A stretch of DNA of 59,205 nt, from assembly GCA_018660465.1 (NCBI GenBank), contig JABJKH010000069.1, forward strand, positions 1 through 59,205, written 5' to 3'. Below, piece by piece: positions 45,101 through 51,910 of this stretch. This stretch comes from Rhodospirillaceae bacterium. Its GTDB lineage: Bacteria > Pseudomonadota > Alphaproteobacteria > Rhodospirillales > JABJKH01. The number at the start of each line of letters is the position of its first letter. Position 1 is the stretch's first letter. The notes beneath the pieces were generated by a model. It was not told the origin of the DNA, did not search any database, and saw only the letters and a list, made by a program, of their open reading frames with translations. A program made the position numbers and the translations under genes.

Positions 45101-48100
45101 AATCAGGATTTTGAGGAGGTCGTGTTCTCCTTGGTCGAAAACATCGACCTGACCGAGGCGAGCACCGCGCAGGCGATTGTAGTCGATAGCGCCACCAATT
45201 TTGGCAGCGCCGCTATAACCGGCACGCAGACATCATCGGCAAATGATGACAACATCACCAGTACGAGCGACATGAACCTGAACGGTGTCGTGCTCACCAA
45301 TATGGAGTCTGTTGTTCTCGATAGTGACAATTTTGGTGCTGGCACAGGCAGCGGCATCGTCACATCATTATTTGTCGATAATCTTACGCGCCTGAATGGC
45401 GCGTCGGTGGTGACCGGATCGACAACCCGCCATACCCATATTACGAGCAACGATGGTTTATTCCTGGAAGGTTCGTCGTTGTTCGTGAACAGTACGACAT
45501 CGGAAAAAAACTCCATCATACTCGATAATGACACCTCCGGCGCAACGACGTTGACCATTAGCTCAACGACCAACGTCGCGGCGGGTGGTAGCACTGTGAT
45601 TACGGAAATTCGATCCGTCGACGGCGTCGCCACCGGCGACGAAATCATCAGCAGTAATGACGGCATGAACCTGAGCAATGCCGAACTATCAGGTATCGCA
45701 AATGTGAATATCGACGCTGACGGCGGCGGCGCTGCGACGCTGACGATCAACGCTGCCACGAAACTAGCGCTCGGCGTCGCGACAGCGATTACCGGCAACG
45801 GCGGCGACGACATCGTGCTCCTCTCAGGCGGCGGTACGTTTGACTTCAGCGCCGATGCCGGTGCGACGTTGAATAATATCGGCTTCATCACCGGCGGCAC
45901 GGGCAACGATATTGTTACAGTGAACAATGCTCTGACGGGGTCATCGACTCTCGTTGATCTAAAGGAAGGCACAGACAGCCTGACGCTGGCGAATGCCATT
46001 AACACGCTTTCGGTAACGAATATTGAGAGTATCACCGGCGGCACAGCGAATGACACGGTAACTTCGACAACGGCCTTCTCCTCTGGGGACACGGTTGATT
46101 TGAGTGATGGCACCGCTGACACTCTTAACCTGGCAGCTGGAGATAATACCTTAACGGTCGCTAACATCGAAAACATCAACGGTAACACGGGCGCTGATAT
46201 TCTAACCGCGACGACGACCTTTGCGTCTGGTGATACGATTAATTTGTTGGGCGGCATAGACAAGCTGACGCTGGCCAATGGCGGCAATACTTTGTCAGTT
46301 GCCAATATTGACACCGTCATCGGCGGAACGGGCAATGATGTGGTGACGGAAACTGCAGGTTTCTTCGTAGGCGGCAGTACCATCGATTTGGGGGCTGGTA
46401 CCGATAGTTTAGTCCTGAGTTCCCTTGCCAATAATATTCTCGAGGTCGCCAACGTAGACTCTCTTACGGGTGGCACCGGCAATGATACAATTACCTCATC
46501 GACATCATTTGAGACTGGCGATGTTGTAAACTTGGGCGCAGGGACTGCCGACACCCTGATCTTATCAGCTGGCGGCAATACGGTGACTGTAAATAATACA
46601 GAAACCGTCACTGGCGGCACCGGCAACGATGCAATTACCATTGCCAACGTAACGGCAACAACTACGGTCGATGGCGGCGCAGGCACCGATACCCTGAGCT
46701 TGTCCGGTCTTGACGACATCATCACCACGCTGAACGTTGAATTGGTGCTGGGTAACGCAGGTAACGACATCATCAACGATGGCGACAACAGTGGCGGCAG
46801 TACGGTCACTTTGGTTGGTGACTCGGGCGATGATTCGATCAGCGGCGGCGCTGGCTCCAACCACTATGTCGGTAATGATGGCAACGATACATTGATTGGC
46901 GACGGGTCTGAACGCTCTTTCCTGGACTTTGACCGGGCGCGGTATGATACGGATGGCGCGACCGAAGGGATATCGGTTAACTTCAGCACGACGGCGACCG
47001 TCACTGGCCAGTCCGGTGTCATTGATACCGATACATTGATCAACATCGAAGGCGTTCGTGGCACTGACAAGGATGATACCTTCACGGCTGATGGATCATT
47101 CCTGGGTAGCCTTAGCCGGGATAACTTCAACGAATTTGAAGGCAAGGACGGCAACGACACGATTTCCGGCAACGCAAGTACGCGGGTTACTTTCCGCACC
47201 GCATCCGACAGTGTGACCGCAGACCTGAAGGACGGTAATTCGTTCTCGACCAATTCTGGTGATACGGCAAATGTCGGGTTGGATGACATTGGCGATGTTG
47301 GCGGCGTAAGCAGCCTTACTGGTAGCTCCTTCGACGACTTCTTATTCGGCAGCGATGGTTTCCTGGATCAGTCGTTTGAAAGCTTCGATGGCCGGGCAGG
47401 TAATGATGTCATTGACGGTCGCGGTGGTGAAGACCGGGTTGTCTACGGCAGCGCCACAGTCGGGGTCACGGTTGATCTGGCAGGAGCCACCGTCACGGGC
47501 ACTGGCGGCGGCACGGAAGTAGGCCGAGGGTTCGCTCTTGACGGTTTGGGTGGCACGGACACCTTGATTGGCATTGAACGCATTAACGGATCGAAATTGG
47601 GAGATGTGCTGATCGGTGATTCTGCTGGAAATCGGATACGCGGACTAACGGGTGCGGATACCATGACCGGTGGCTCTGGCAAGGATCGGTATGAATACGT
47701 CGCGACGACAGATTCGGGCATTGGTTCAGGCAACCGTGACGTTATTACTGATTTTTCGGCGAGCGGAAGCGATACAGACAAAATATTCCTTCTAGGCCTT
47801 GGCAGCGGGACGTTTAATTTTGTGGATGACCCGGACAATCTTGAAACCGGTGGTAATGATGCCGTGTTCACGGGTAACGGTAATATCGAAGCAATTGAAA
47901 CGATCTCAGGTAATGATCTAATTATCGGCGTTGATGTTGACGGCAATGGTGCCGCCGATTTCGAAATTGAGCTAACCGGGGTCGCGTCAAGTGATTTTAA
48001 TGTTAATGACTTCATCGTTCGCACAGCGACACAGAATGTTACGACCCTTGGGGTGCAAACGGACTTGTTGCAATCAGGTTCCAGGGTTAACGGCACAGGT

Positions 48101-51100
48101 GGGGCCGATACCATAACCCTGGCCAACGGCACCAATGATATTGATGCGATTAGTGTTGAGACCATCATTGGTGGTACGGGCAACGATACCATTGAAATCA
48201 TCTCGTCAGGTGGCACAACGAGCGTTAATGGCGGTGGCGGCACCGATACAGTGACCTTGGGCCGGGCGTTGACCCACACATTGAATGTGACGGATGTTGA
48301 TACAGTGATCGGGCTCGGCGGCGGCACGCAGACAATTACCGTTATCGATTCATCCAATACAACCATCACGACGGGTCTTGGCAACGACACCATCACCGGC
48401 GGCGGTGGCGCTGACGTGATCAACGCAGGCGGCGGTGATAATGTCGTCAATGGAAGTGCCGGTAACGACACCATCAGCGGTGAACAAAATCCGGATCGGA
48501 TTGAACACAGCCCTGAATATTTCACGTCTCTTGACTATCAAAACCAAACATCCGGCATAACGGTTACCTTGAATGACACGAGCACCGCGGTTGGCTCGAC
48601 AATCGGTACAGATACTCTCATCGCCATTGACGAAGTGATCGGCAGTCAAGCCGCGGACCTTTTGGTCGCGGGTATCGAGTATAGTGGGACAAACAACACG
48701 TTCGATGGTGACTTTGGAAGCGGCATCGAAATAACCGGTGCTCAAGGCAACGACATTATCATTGGCAACAGTCACACCATCATCGGATATGACGATGGCA
48801 ATGCGACGGCTGCTGTTATTAATTTAGCGAACTACGATGTAACAACCGGTCAAACCGGCACGGCAACGCGGGGTGCTGAAGTTGACATCATCAAGGGTGG
48901 TGTGGTCGGCGTGGATGGTGGCACGGGCGGTGATACCATTACAGGTTCAACCCGGGATGAGCTGTTCCAAGGTAACGGCGGAACCGATACCATTGATGGT
49001 GGCGCGGGTCGCGATCTGGTCTCTTTTGATAACGAAACGACGGCTGTGACGCTTGATCTTACCAGTGGCGGTGGTACTGCAACCGGCGGTTCCACCGATA
49101 TAGTGAGTAATATTGAAGACATCCTAGGGGGCTCCGGCGGCGACGTTCTTACAGGCGATGCTGCTGCCAACCGGATTTATGGCGGTCTCGGCGTGGATAC
49201 GCTTAATGGCGACGCGGGCAATGACGTAATTCGCGGCGGTGGCGGAAACGACACCTTGGATGGTGGAGCGGATACGGATACCGTTGAATATATAGATGCA
49301 TCGGCGGGCGTTACGGTTAGTCTTGCAACGAATACATCATCTGGTGGTGATGGCGTCGATACTCTGACGAATTTCGAGAATCTGACCGGTTCATCATTCG
49401 ATGACACATTGACCGGTGATTCGAGCGCCAACACGCTTGATGGTCGCCAAGGCGACAATGAACTGATCGGGGGGGCCGGTAACGATACGTTTGTTAACAC
49501 GGCATTCGAAGACGTGAGCCGCCAATCGGGTGACTTCAATACCGCCGATTATTCAGGCAACTCGGTCAGCCAGGGAATTACGGTTTCCACATCCGGCGCT
49601 CAGCTTTCGGTTGTTGATGGTTTGGGCGATACGGACACGATTATTAACATCGACCAAATTAAAGGTAGTGCGGGTGCTGATAGCTTTACCATCGGCAGCA
49701 CGTGGACTGGGTCGTTGATCACTGGATTTGATTCCAGCACCAGCAATAACTTCATCGATATTCAAGGCAGAGGCGGTAACGATACCATCACTGGTAACGG
49801 CTTCGTCCGGGTGAACTATGGTGAGGCCCAAGATGGCGTATCTGTTAACCTGGCAAGCGGCACGGCGTTTGATACGGATGGAACCGACAATGCTGGTATT
49901 GGCAACGATACCATTAGCGGAGCCAACGGCGTCTTCGGGTCAAAGTTCGATGATACCATTACGGGTTCCAGCGGCGCCGACTTCTTGCTTGGCGGCGCCG
50001 GTAACGACGTAATTGATGGCGGCTCCAACCCCACACTCTCAGTCAGCCAGCAAGGTGACCGGGTAGATTATTTCAATTCAGACAGCGGCGTCATTGTCGA
50101 TCTATCTACGGCGGCAAATGCTACAGTTGGTTCAGGCACGGCGCAGGACGGCTTCGGCGGCACGGATACGCTGATCAATATTGAAGACATCCGGGGTTCT
50201 AGAGAATTTGGCGATATTTTGACCGGTGATGCAGGTATCAATCGAATTCGCGGCGAAGGCGGAGACGATATCATTCGGGCTGGTGCAGGCGACGACCGGC
50301 TTCGTGGTGGGGCCGGTGCGGATATCCTGGACGGTGGAGACGGTAATGACCGGGTAGAATACTTCTCGAGCGCCGAAGGCGTAACAGTGAATCTCGCCAA
50401 TAGTGAACTCGTTAGCGGCGGTAACGCGGAAGGCGACACCTTAATCAATATCGAAGAAATCGCAGGATCAGCACACAATGATAAGCTGACGGGCGATAGC
50501 GGTAACAACAAGTTTGATGCGCGGGACGGTGTTGATGTCATGATCGGTGGTGCCGGCAATGATACTTACTTTGACACGACCTTGGATACCACGGGTGCTG
50601 GTGGCAAATTTAGCAATAGCGGTGAAGATTTTAATATCGTCAGTTACAGCGGCAGCACTGCAGGTATCGTGGCTAATGTGACATCAAGTAGCGGATTGTC
50701 AGTTACTGACGGTCTTGGCGGAACTGATTTCATTCGAAATGCTGACCGAATTAACGGCACCTCGAGCGACGATACCTTTACTCTTACTGATACGACTACC
50801 AAAAACTGGAATGGAAGTGGCTTTGGTGGTTTTGATGCAGATTCGAAAGCTCTGCTCAGCAAAACCAATAGCTTTATCGATATAAGAGGTGGTGGCGGCA
50901 ACGATACGATTACCGGCAATGGCGTAACAAGGATCAACTATCAAGATGCGACGGCAGGCGTGGATGTAACATTCTCAGCCGAGGGTACGGGTACAGCTAG
51001 CAGTGACACCACCACCGATGCCGGGATCGGCACAGATACCTTTACGGGCGTCAACGCCGTCGTCGGCTCAGACTTTGCCGATGACTTTAACGGCGGTGCA

Positions 51101-51751
51101 GGCAACCAGAGCTTCCGTGGCGAAGGGGGCAATGATGTGATTGACGGTGGCGCTGGAACTGACCGAGTTGATTATTCTAATTCAGAAAGCAGTGTTAATG
51201 TTGATTTGGGTGGGGGAACGGCATCGGACGGGTTTGGTGGCACCGATTCACTAACCAATATTGAAGATGTTCGCGGATCAAATGATTTTGGTGATTTAAT
51301 TGAAGGCGAGGCTGGTGACAACAACATCAGTGGTCTTGGTGGCGATGATCTCCTTCGTGGCAAAGCAGGCAACGATACATTATCCGGCGGCCTTGGATCT
51401 GATTTCCTTGCAGGTGGAGCAGGTATTGATACGCTATCCGGCGGCAGTGATGGAGATATTTTCCAATATTCCGGTGTTGGTAATTCGGCTGTAGGAGCCC
51501 GTGATATTATCACGGACTTTGATGCGAGCAGCGTTAACGAAGTTATCTTCCTTGATGGATTGTTGACAGGCACCTTCCAGTTCGGCGGCAGTTTCACGAA
51601 CGATGGTAACTCTCGGGCGACGGCAACGACAGAGGGTAGTGATACTCAAATTTTGATTGATACACTTGGTGATGGCACAGCCGACATGGAAATTCTGTTG
51701 CAAAATGTATCGTCAGGCGACGTTGACATCACCGACTTCCTTGTGACTTAG
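36167..51751 (+). CDS. Giant FecR-domain RTX protein, type I secreted
   Basis: About 5,194 residues. Order: a FecR-like domain (about 36300-36760, IGKVEELSGAVTATRADG to VVAIGIRGTTG); an acidic Gly-Glu-Ala linker; a Pro/Gly hinge; a choice-of-anchor-L-like domain (about 37770-38490, with WMFATDEFPTESVSDIAGIII); RTX nonapeptides GGxGxDxLx (38529-38745, 39037-39180, 39326-39475); a long array of about 46-residue units; three copies of a longer module (near 40660, 43910, 44590) marked by FSxA..NVEIVDLS; then terminal modules and a serralysin-like end (51437-51748) closing in DITDFLVT, a typical type I signal. I saw no cysteine. Start: ATG at 36167; a TTG 12 bases upstream is possible. RTX repeats bind calcium and fold outside the cell. 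Role is probably adhesin or surface layer; no enzymatic domain is visible. Confidence 0.92.
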   Translation: MEFDDLNAKNGISSEAQSGNSSEGSEDLGPTQLAPAQLAQAAEPIGKVEELSGAVTATRADGSQDTLSKGDSIYQGDKIETGDGAAVGLVFVDDTTFALGEGGSMVMDEMVYDPATKEGKFSASVAEGVFSFVSGQISKSAVDAMSIETPVVAIGIRGTTGAGRAGPEGSPNTVSLLPDASGNTGEMTIGNQGGGPPVVLSTPGATSSTTSAFAAMPPPTVLSPAQINQQYGAALNSMPPPPVPAATQQNQGPAAGEGEGEAAAEGEGEGEGEGEAAAEGAAGEGEGEGEAEAEAEAEGEGEGEAGGEGGEAGAEGEGEAAAEGAAADEGEAAAEGAAGEGEAAAEGEGEGEAAAEGAEGEGEAGVEAGAEGAEAAVEGGDGTAEGGETGDGGETGAEGGETGDGGETGDGGETGGGDGGDGGDGDAGGDGGDGGDGGDGGTGTAGTGGDEPPPPGGPPPQGPIDFGGGGDLGGGGGLSGSVDGSGDSFDEPPSDAPEAPPPSDDPPPQEAPPPDEIIDFIPPDEEPAPVSVAVSAASSKEGLASQITSGFGADIAVSSIENFVGDLSGTSAGLFDSINFGFSGGENYSLSSGIVLTSGSLPTTTTPNTLQSGTASGAGAGNSISSGTPSIDSILGVTTTDASVLAFTFTAGAGVNGLLFDWMFATDEFPTESVSDIAGIIIDGVNVLKFNDGSNVKFENGLFSAVENSEFFTNTAGTGLATPFNGIVAPELAAALFTEGTPDVTTHTIEFVVSDTSDTVLDSALYFASRAVTFADGNETEFDDNLAGGSGADTLTGLGGSDLLIGGAGTDNLSGGDDDDTLLGGADNDVLSGGAGADELNGGAGDDQLTGDGGFDKFIVSQGNDTIFTDGLDTLVIDKGFELRNAVLSGNDLIITVEDQTDTVSQITVDDHVNISGNKVAFDFDGQRPGLESLDLSNTLGDGSTSANTLFIGSNSGETLTGGAGDDILIANGGNDELIGGAGDDILFGGLGDDVIDGGAGTDDTVVFFNATAGLTVNLNLTTNTTFGATGADDISNVENVFGSDFNDTLFGDANDNLIQGEEGADVIAGGAGADELFGGSGNDTITGGLGIDLVVGGAGDDTFLITSGNDLLTGGTFIGEAGDDTLSTNQTSLDLTAPNLEINTIETIKSTNAGAATFVLDQGVFTDLQFANAAITLQSTGTGGSIQLNGAGTFDFAALTGVTLTNLPNIVAGDVNGAGVADSNVLLQQTLTGSDTVDLGGGTDSLTLGTGANVANVINVENIAGNSGTDTVNLGDNNNTTSIANVETLNAGAGDDVVTSTTTIVGGAVELKAGNDTLNLADGGNIASVNNGETIVGGSGNDVISSTTSLFTAGESVDLGGGTGDSLTLAVGTNTLELSNTETLNGSASGDSITLTNTQSGTTIDSKAGFDVLNLADGGNTVTALNVESVVGGDGNDTLTFGAAITSASVEGGAGTDSLALFNGVNSVAVTNVESVVGNLGADTISINDSKDTSVNGSAGADIISGGSGNDFIIGGGEADNVNGGAGDDTFAFEFNVGLVSGDIITGGIGTDTLKAVTTGTLITALDFSAATLSGVEIVDLSLASSAGVTLTVDAADAANVETVIGGSGNDTLVINDSLDATGKNVLGIENVTLNTDVNLTINEAGVEDSINVYNGQTGGNEIITFNSGNFDITGQAFNNIENINLTEASAVQTVLLDSNTSFITSIGINGTDGNDLLVSNDGMDLGGVNVSGFSSVSFNADNTGPATLSIEATTLFNGAIINGGTGGNDTIDLGAGGAFDFTSDTITNVELVRGSAADDTLTVGTVDSGTSFDLLGQAGNDSLTLTNTGGNTLTVSNAESITGANGNDTITLGDGGQTTDIKDIETVVGGSGDDLIVTLVSSTGGGIDALDSVDGKGGNDTLTLEGGTNTLSVTNVENVNGRAVADTINLTNAQSGTTIDGQAATDILNLQFSGNTVSTANIETVNGSAGDDIITTIIAGTGGGIESLDGGDGNDTLTLADGVNTVTVTNTETINGGTGGDVVTSTTNFTSTDTVDLGAGTDVLNLATGNDTLFVKDAETIADIGGTDTITLADGGQITTVSGIETIIGGTGNDAVTAGTVFTTGDSVDLKAGDGDTLNLLSGTNTLSVTNVETVNGDASVGTQIVLENTQSGTTFDFGTDTTDEIALANGGNTVTIIDAEKIEGATGNDIVTASGVASGSTIDLKGGTDTLIVSGTVTATLTNIESITGSENDDALGLLAGGNIGSIDLLGGTGNGGSGNDTINLLSEVDNTITAVNTENVLGGAGNDVVTLGNAVTSGSFDLEENTGDTLNLFSGGNNTVTVTNTETINAGAGDDSITLGTQATSAAFDFGAGTDSLTLADVVNSATVTNIESVTGGTADDTITLTSGNDTVTVSGVDTLDSLAGTDTVTLSDGNTTQITVTNTETLVGGTGNDNVTFADVISSANSIDMGAGTDTVNLASSGSNVATISNAETIVVAVSGGSDDVITLGTTITSGSVDLQQGNDTLVLADGSNTLTVVNTESVTGGTGDDTITLASSGTNIVTVTDVETVSGSGGLDTVTVLGSTGARVATGNLVDTITGGSGNDSLSGGGGADEVDGGAGDDIFFSNLNVSIVAGDSIEGGLGTDTLIASTTSLTAFDFSSAGLTNVEIVDLSGGSTAGVTFTAGASVTGVDTVIGGVGNDVLTLTSGTNTIEITNVESVTGGSGNDAITSTTTFSSADTVNLGAGTGDTLQLADGGNTLNVIDSDGVSITGGSGVDTLTLTTAGSIINASNVETINGSGGTDSITVTGSVDVTIIGGAIADNISGGDGDDTIAGGTGSDSLSGNNGNDVFLVNTSTEVNTGETIDGGADTDTLKANSTAVTSIDFTGVTATNVEVVDLSGGAVAGVTLTIDAADAADVTTVIGTVGADNDSIIINTGANLDARGKTLTNIDNITLGDNVELTIDSTTVDTNLTIHTITGGAGTEKVIVTSGNQDFEEVVFSLVENIDLTEASTAQAIVVDSATNFGSAAITGTQTSSANDDNITSTSDMNLNGVVLTNMESVVLDSDNFGAGTGSGIVTSLFVDNLTRLNGASVVTGSTTRHTHITSNDGLFLEGSSLFVNSTTSEKNSIILDNDTSGATTLTISSTTNVAAGGSTVITEIRSVDGVATGDEIISSNDGMNLSNAELSGIANVNIDADGGGAATLTINAATKLALGVATAITGNGGDDIVLLSGGGTFDFSADAGATLNNIGFITGGTGNDIVTVNNALTGSSTLVDLKEGTDSLTLANAINTLSVTNIESITGGTANDTVTSTTAFSSGDTVDLSDGTADTLNLAAGDNTLTVANIENINGNTGADILTATTTFASGDTINLLGGIDKLTLANGGNTLSVANIDTVIGGTGNDVVTETAGFFVGGSTIDLGAGTDSLVLSSLANNILEVANVDSLTGGTGNDTITSSTSFETGDVVNLGAGTADTLILSAGGNTVTVNNTETVTGGTGNDAITIANVTATTTVDGGAGTDTLSLSGLDDIITTLNVELVLGNAGNDIINDGDNSGGSTVTLVGDSGDDSISGGAGSNHYVGNDGNDTLIGDGSERSFLDFDRARYDTDGATEGISVNFSTTATVTGQSGVIDTDTLINIEGVRGTDKDDTFTADGSFLGSLSRDNFNEFEGKDGNDTISGNASTRVTFRTASDSVTADLKDGNSFSTNSGDTANVGLDDIGDVGGVSSLTGSSFDDFLFGSDGFLDQSFESFDGRAGNDVIDGRGGEDRVVYGSATVGVTVDLAGATVTGTGGGTEVGRGFALDGLGGTDTLIGIERINGSKLGDVLIGDSAGNRIRGLTGADTMTGGSGKDRYEYVATTDSGIGSGNRDVITDFSASGSDTDKIFLLGLGSGTFNFVDDPDNLETGGNDAVFTGNGNIEAIETISGNDLIIGVDVDGNGAADFEIELTGVASSDFNVNDFIVRTATQNVTTLGVQTDLLQSGSRVNGTGGADTITLANGTNDIDAISVETIIGGTGNDTIEIISSGGTTSVNGGGGTDTVTLGRALTHTLNVTDVDTVIGLGGGTQTITVIDSSNTTITTGLGNDTITGGGGADVINAGGGDNVVNGSAGNDTISGEQNPDRIEHSPEYFTSLDYQNQTSGITVTLNDTSTAVGSTIGTDTLIAIDEVIGSQAADLLVAGIEYSGTNNTFDGDFGSGIEITGAQGNDIIIGNSHTIIGYDDGNATAAVINLANYDVTTGQTGTATRGAEVDIIKGGVVGVDGGTGGDTITGSTRDELFQGNGGTDTIDGGAGRDLVSFDNETTAVTLDLTSGGGTATGGSTDIVSNIEDILGGSGGDVLTGDAAANRIYGGLGVDTLNGDAGNDVIRGGGGNDTLDGGADTDTVEYIDASAGVTVSLATNTSSGGDGVDTLTNFENLTGSSFDDTLTGDSSANTLDGRQGDNELIGGAGNDTFVNTAFEDVSRQSGDFNTADYSGNSVSQGITVSTSGAQLSVVDGLGDTDTIINIDQIKGSAGADSFTIGSTWTGSLITGFDSSTSNNFIDIQGRGGNDTITGNGFVRVNYGEAQDGVSVNLASGTAFDTDGTDNAGIGNDTISGANGVFGSKFDDTITGSSGADFLLGGAGNDVIDGGSNPTLSVSQQGDRVDYFNSDSGVIVDLSTAANATVGSGTAQDGFGGTDTLINIEDIRGSREFGDILTGDAGINRIRGEGGDDIIRAGAGDDRLRGGAGADILDGGDGNDRVEYFSSAEGVTVNLANSELVSGGNAEGDTLINIEEIAGSAHNDKLTGDSGNNKFDARDGVDVMIGGAGNDTYFDTTLDTTGAGGKFSNSGEDFNIVSYSGSTAGIVANVTSSSGLSVTDGLGGTDFIRNADRINGTSSDDTFTLTDTTTKNWNGSGFGGFDADSKALLSKTNSFIDIRGGGGNDTITGNGVTRINYQDATAGVDVTFSAEGTGTASSDTTTDAGIGTDTFTGVNAVVGSDFADDFNGGAGNQSFRGEGGNDVIDGGAGTDRVDYSNSESSVNVDLGGGTASDGFGGTDSLTNIEDVRGSNDFGDLIEGEAGDNNISGLGGDDLLRGKAGNDTLSGGLGSDFLAGGAGIDTLSGGSDGDIFQYSGVGNSAVGARDIITDFDASSVNEVIFLDGLLTGTFQFGGSFTNDGNSRATATTEGSDTQILIDTLGDGTADMEILLQNVSSGDVDITDFLVT
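36932..37490 (+). repeat. Low-complexity Gly-Glu-Ala and Gly-Asp-Gly coding repeat
   Basis: About 185 codons of GEGEGE, AAAEG, GGETGDGGETG and GGDGGDGG. At DNA level it is 3-, 6- and 9-base periodic purine-rich sequence, prone to slippage while staying in frame. It separates the FecR domain from the secreted body. Confidence 0.95.
39880..46830 (+). repeat. Array of about 46-residue repeats within the RTX giant
   Basis: Units have the shape VESVxGGxGNDTIT..., then VDLGAGTDTLTLADGGNTLTVTN. The VES/VET element recurs near bases 40026, 40164, 40310, 40447 and 40585, spacings of 137-146. The array is interrupted by longer modules near 40660-41590 and 43910-45880 and resumes on both sides. Confidence 0.85.
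46918..51160 (+). repeat. Four diverged copies of a terminal module in the RTX giant
   Basis: Copies begin near 46918 (FLDFDRARYDTDG), 48517 (YFTSLDYQNQ), 49531 (FNTADYSGNS) and 50629 (FNIVSYSGST). Each runs through a GDTDTLINI-type strand, a GSL...F block, GNDTITGN and a DADGTD/DTDGTD loop, then RTX nonapeptides. Copies three and four are the closest pair. Confidence 0.8.
47669..48025 (+). other. Internal serralysin-type C-terminal domain in the RTX giant
   Basis: GGSGKDRYEYVATTDSG, RDVITDFSASGSDTDKIFL and DVDGNGAADFEIELTG followed by VNDFIVRT align with the true C-terminus at 51437-51748 (GDIFQYSGVGNSAVG, RDIITDF, LGDGTADMEILLQ, ITDFLVT). It is a second copy stranded about 1,240 residues before the end. 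Confidence 0.8.
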
Positions 51752-51757
51752 TCCATA

Positions 51758-51791
51758 TCGTGTGCTGTAGCGTCTCGTGTGCTGTAGCGTC
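51758..51791. repeat. Perfect 17-bp tandem duplication after the RTX gene
   Basis: TCGTGTGCTGTAGCGTC occurs at 51758-51774 and 51775-51791, seven bases after the RTX stop. A further near-repeat, GCCTGAAACCGTGGG and GCCTAAAACCGTGGG (51857-51899), lies in the same 159-base gap. Confidence 0.95.
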
Positions 51792-51910
51792 TAGTTTTCC
51801 TAATGCGCGTTCTTATTAATAAAAAAGAAACCACAGGCCTTGTAGTTTACACGTGCGCCTGAAACCGTGGGCCTGAATCTGTCAGCCTAAAACCGTGGGG
51901 ATAAGCTTAA

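Noticed and set aside
42601-45102. Very long open frames on the minus strand opposite the RTX giant (833 residues here; others of 585, 489, 380 and 360 residues nearby)
   Set aside because: They read as low-complexity Ser/Val/Pro/Thr strings that mirror the GND/DTL codons of the sense repeats. The lack of stops follows from sense codon choice. No ribosome sites or domains are visible.
38529-51160. CRISPR-like impression from many short similar blocks
   Set aside because: The blocks are in-frame codons of calcium-binding repeats with no constant repeat-spacer structure and no cas genes.
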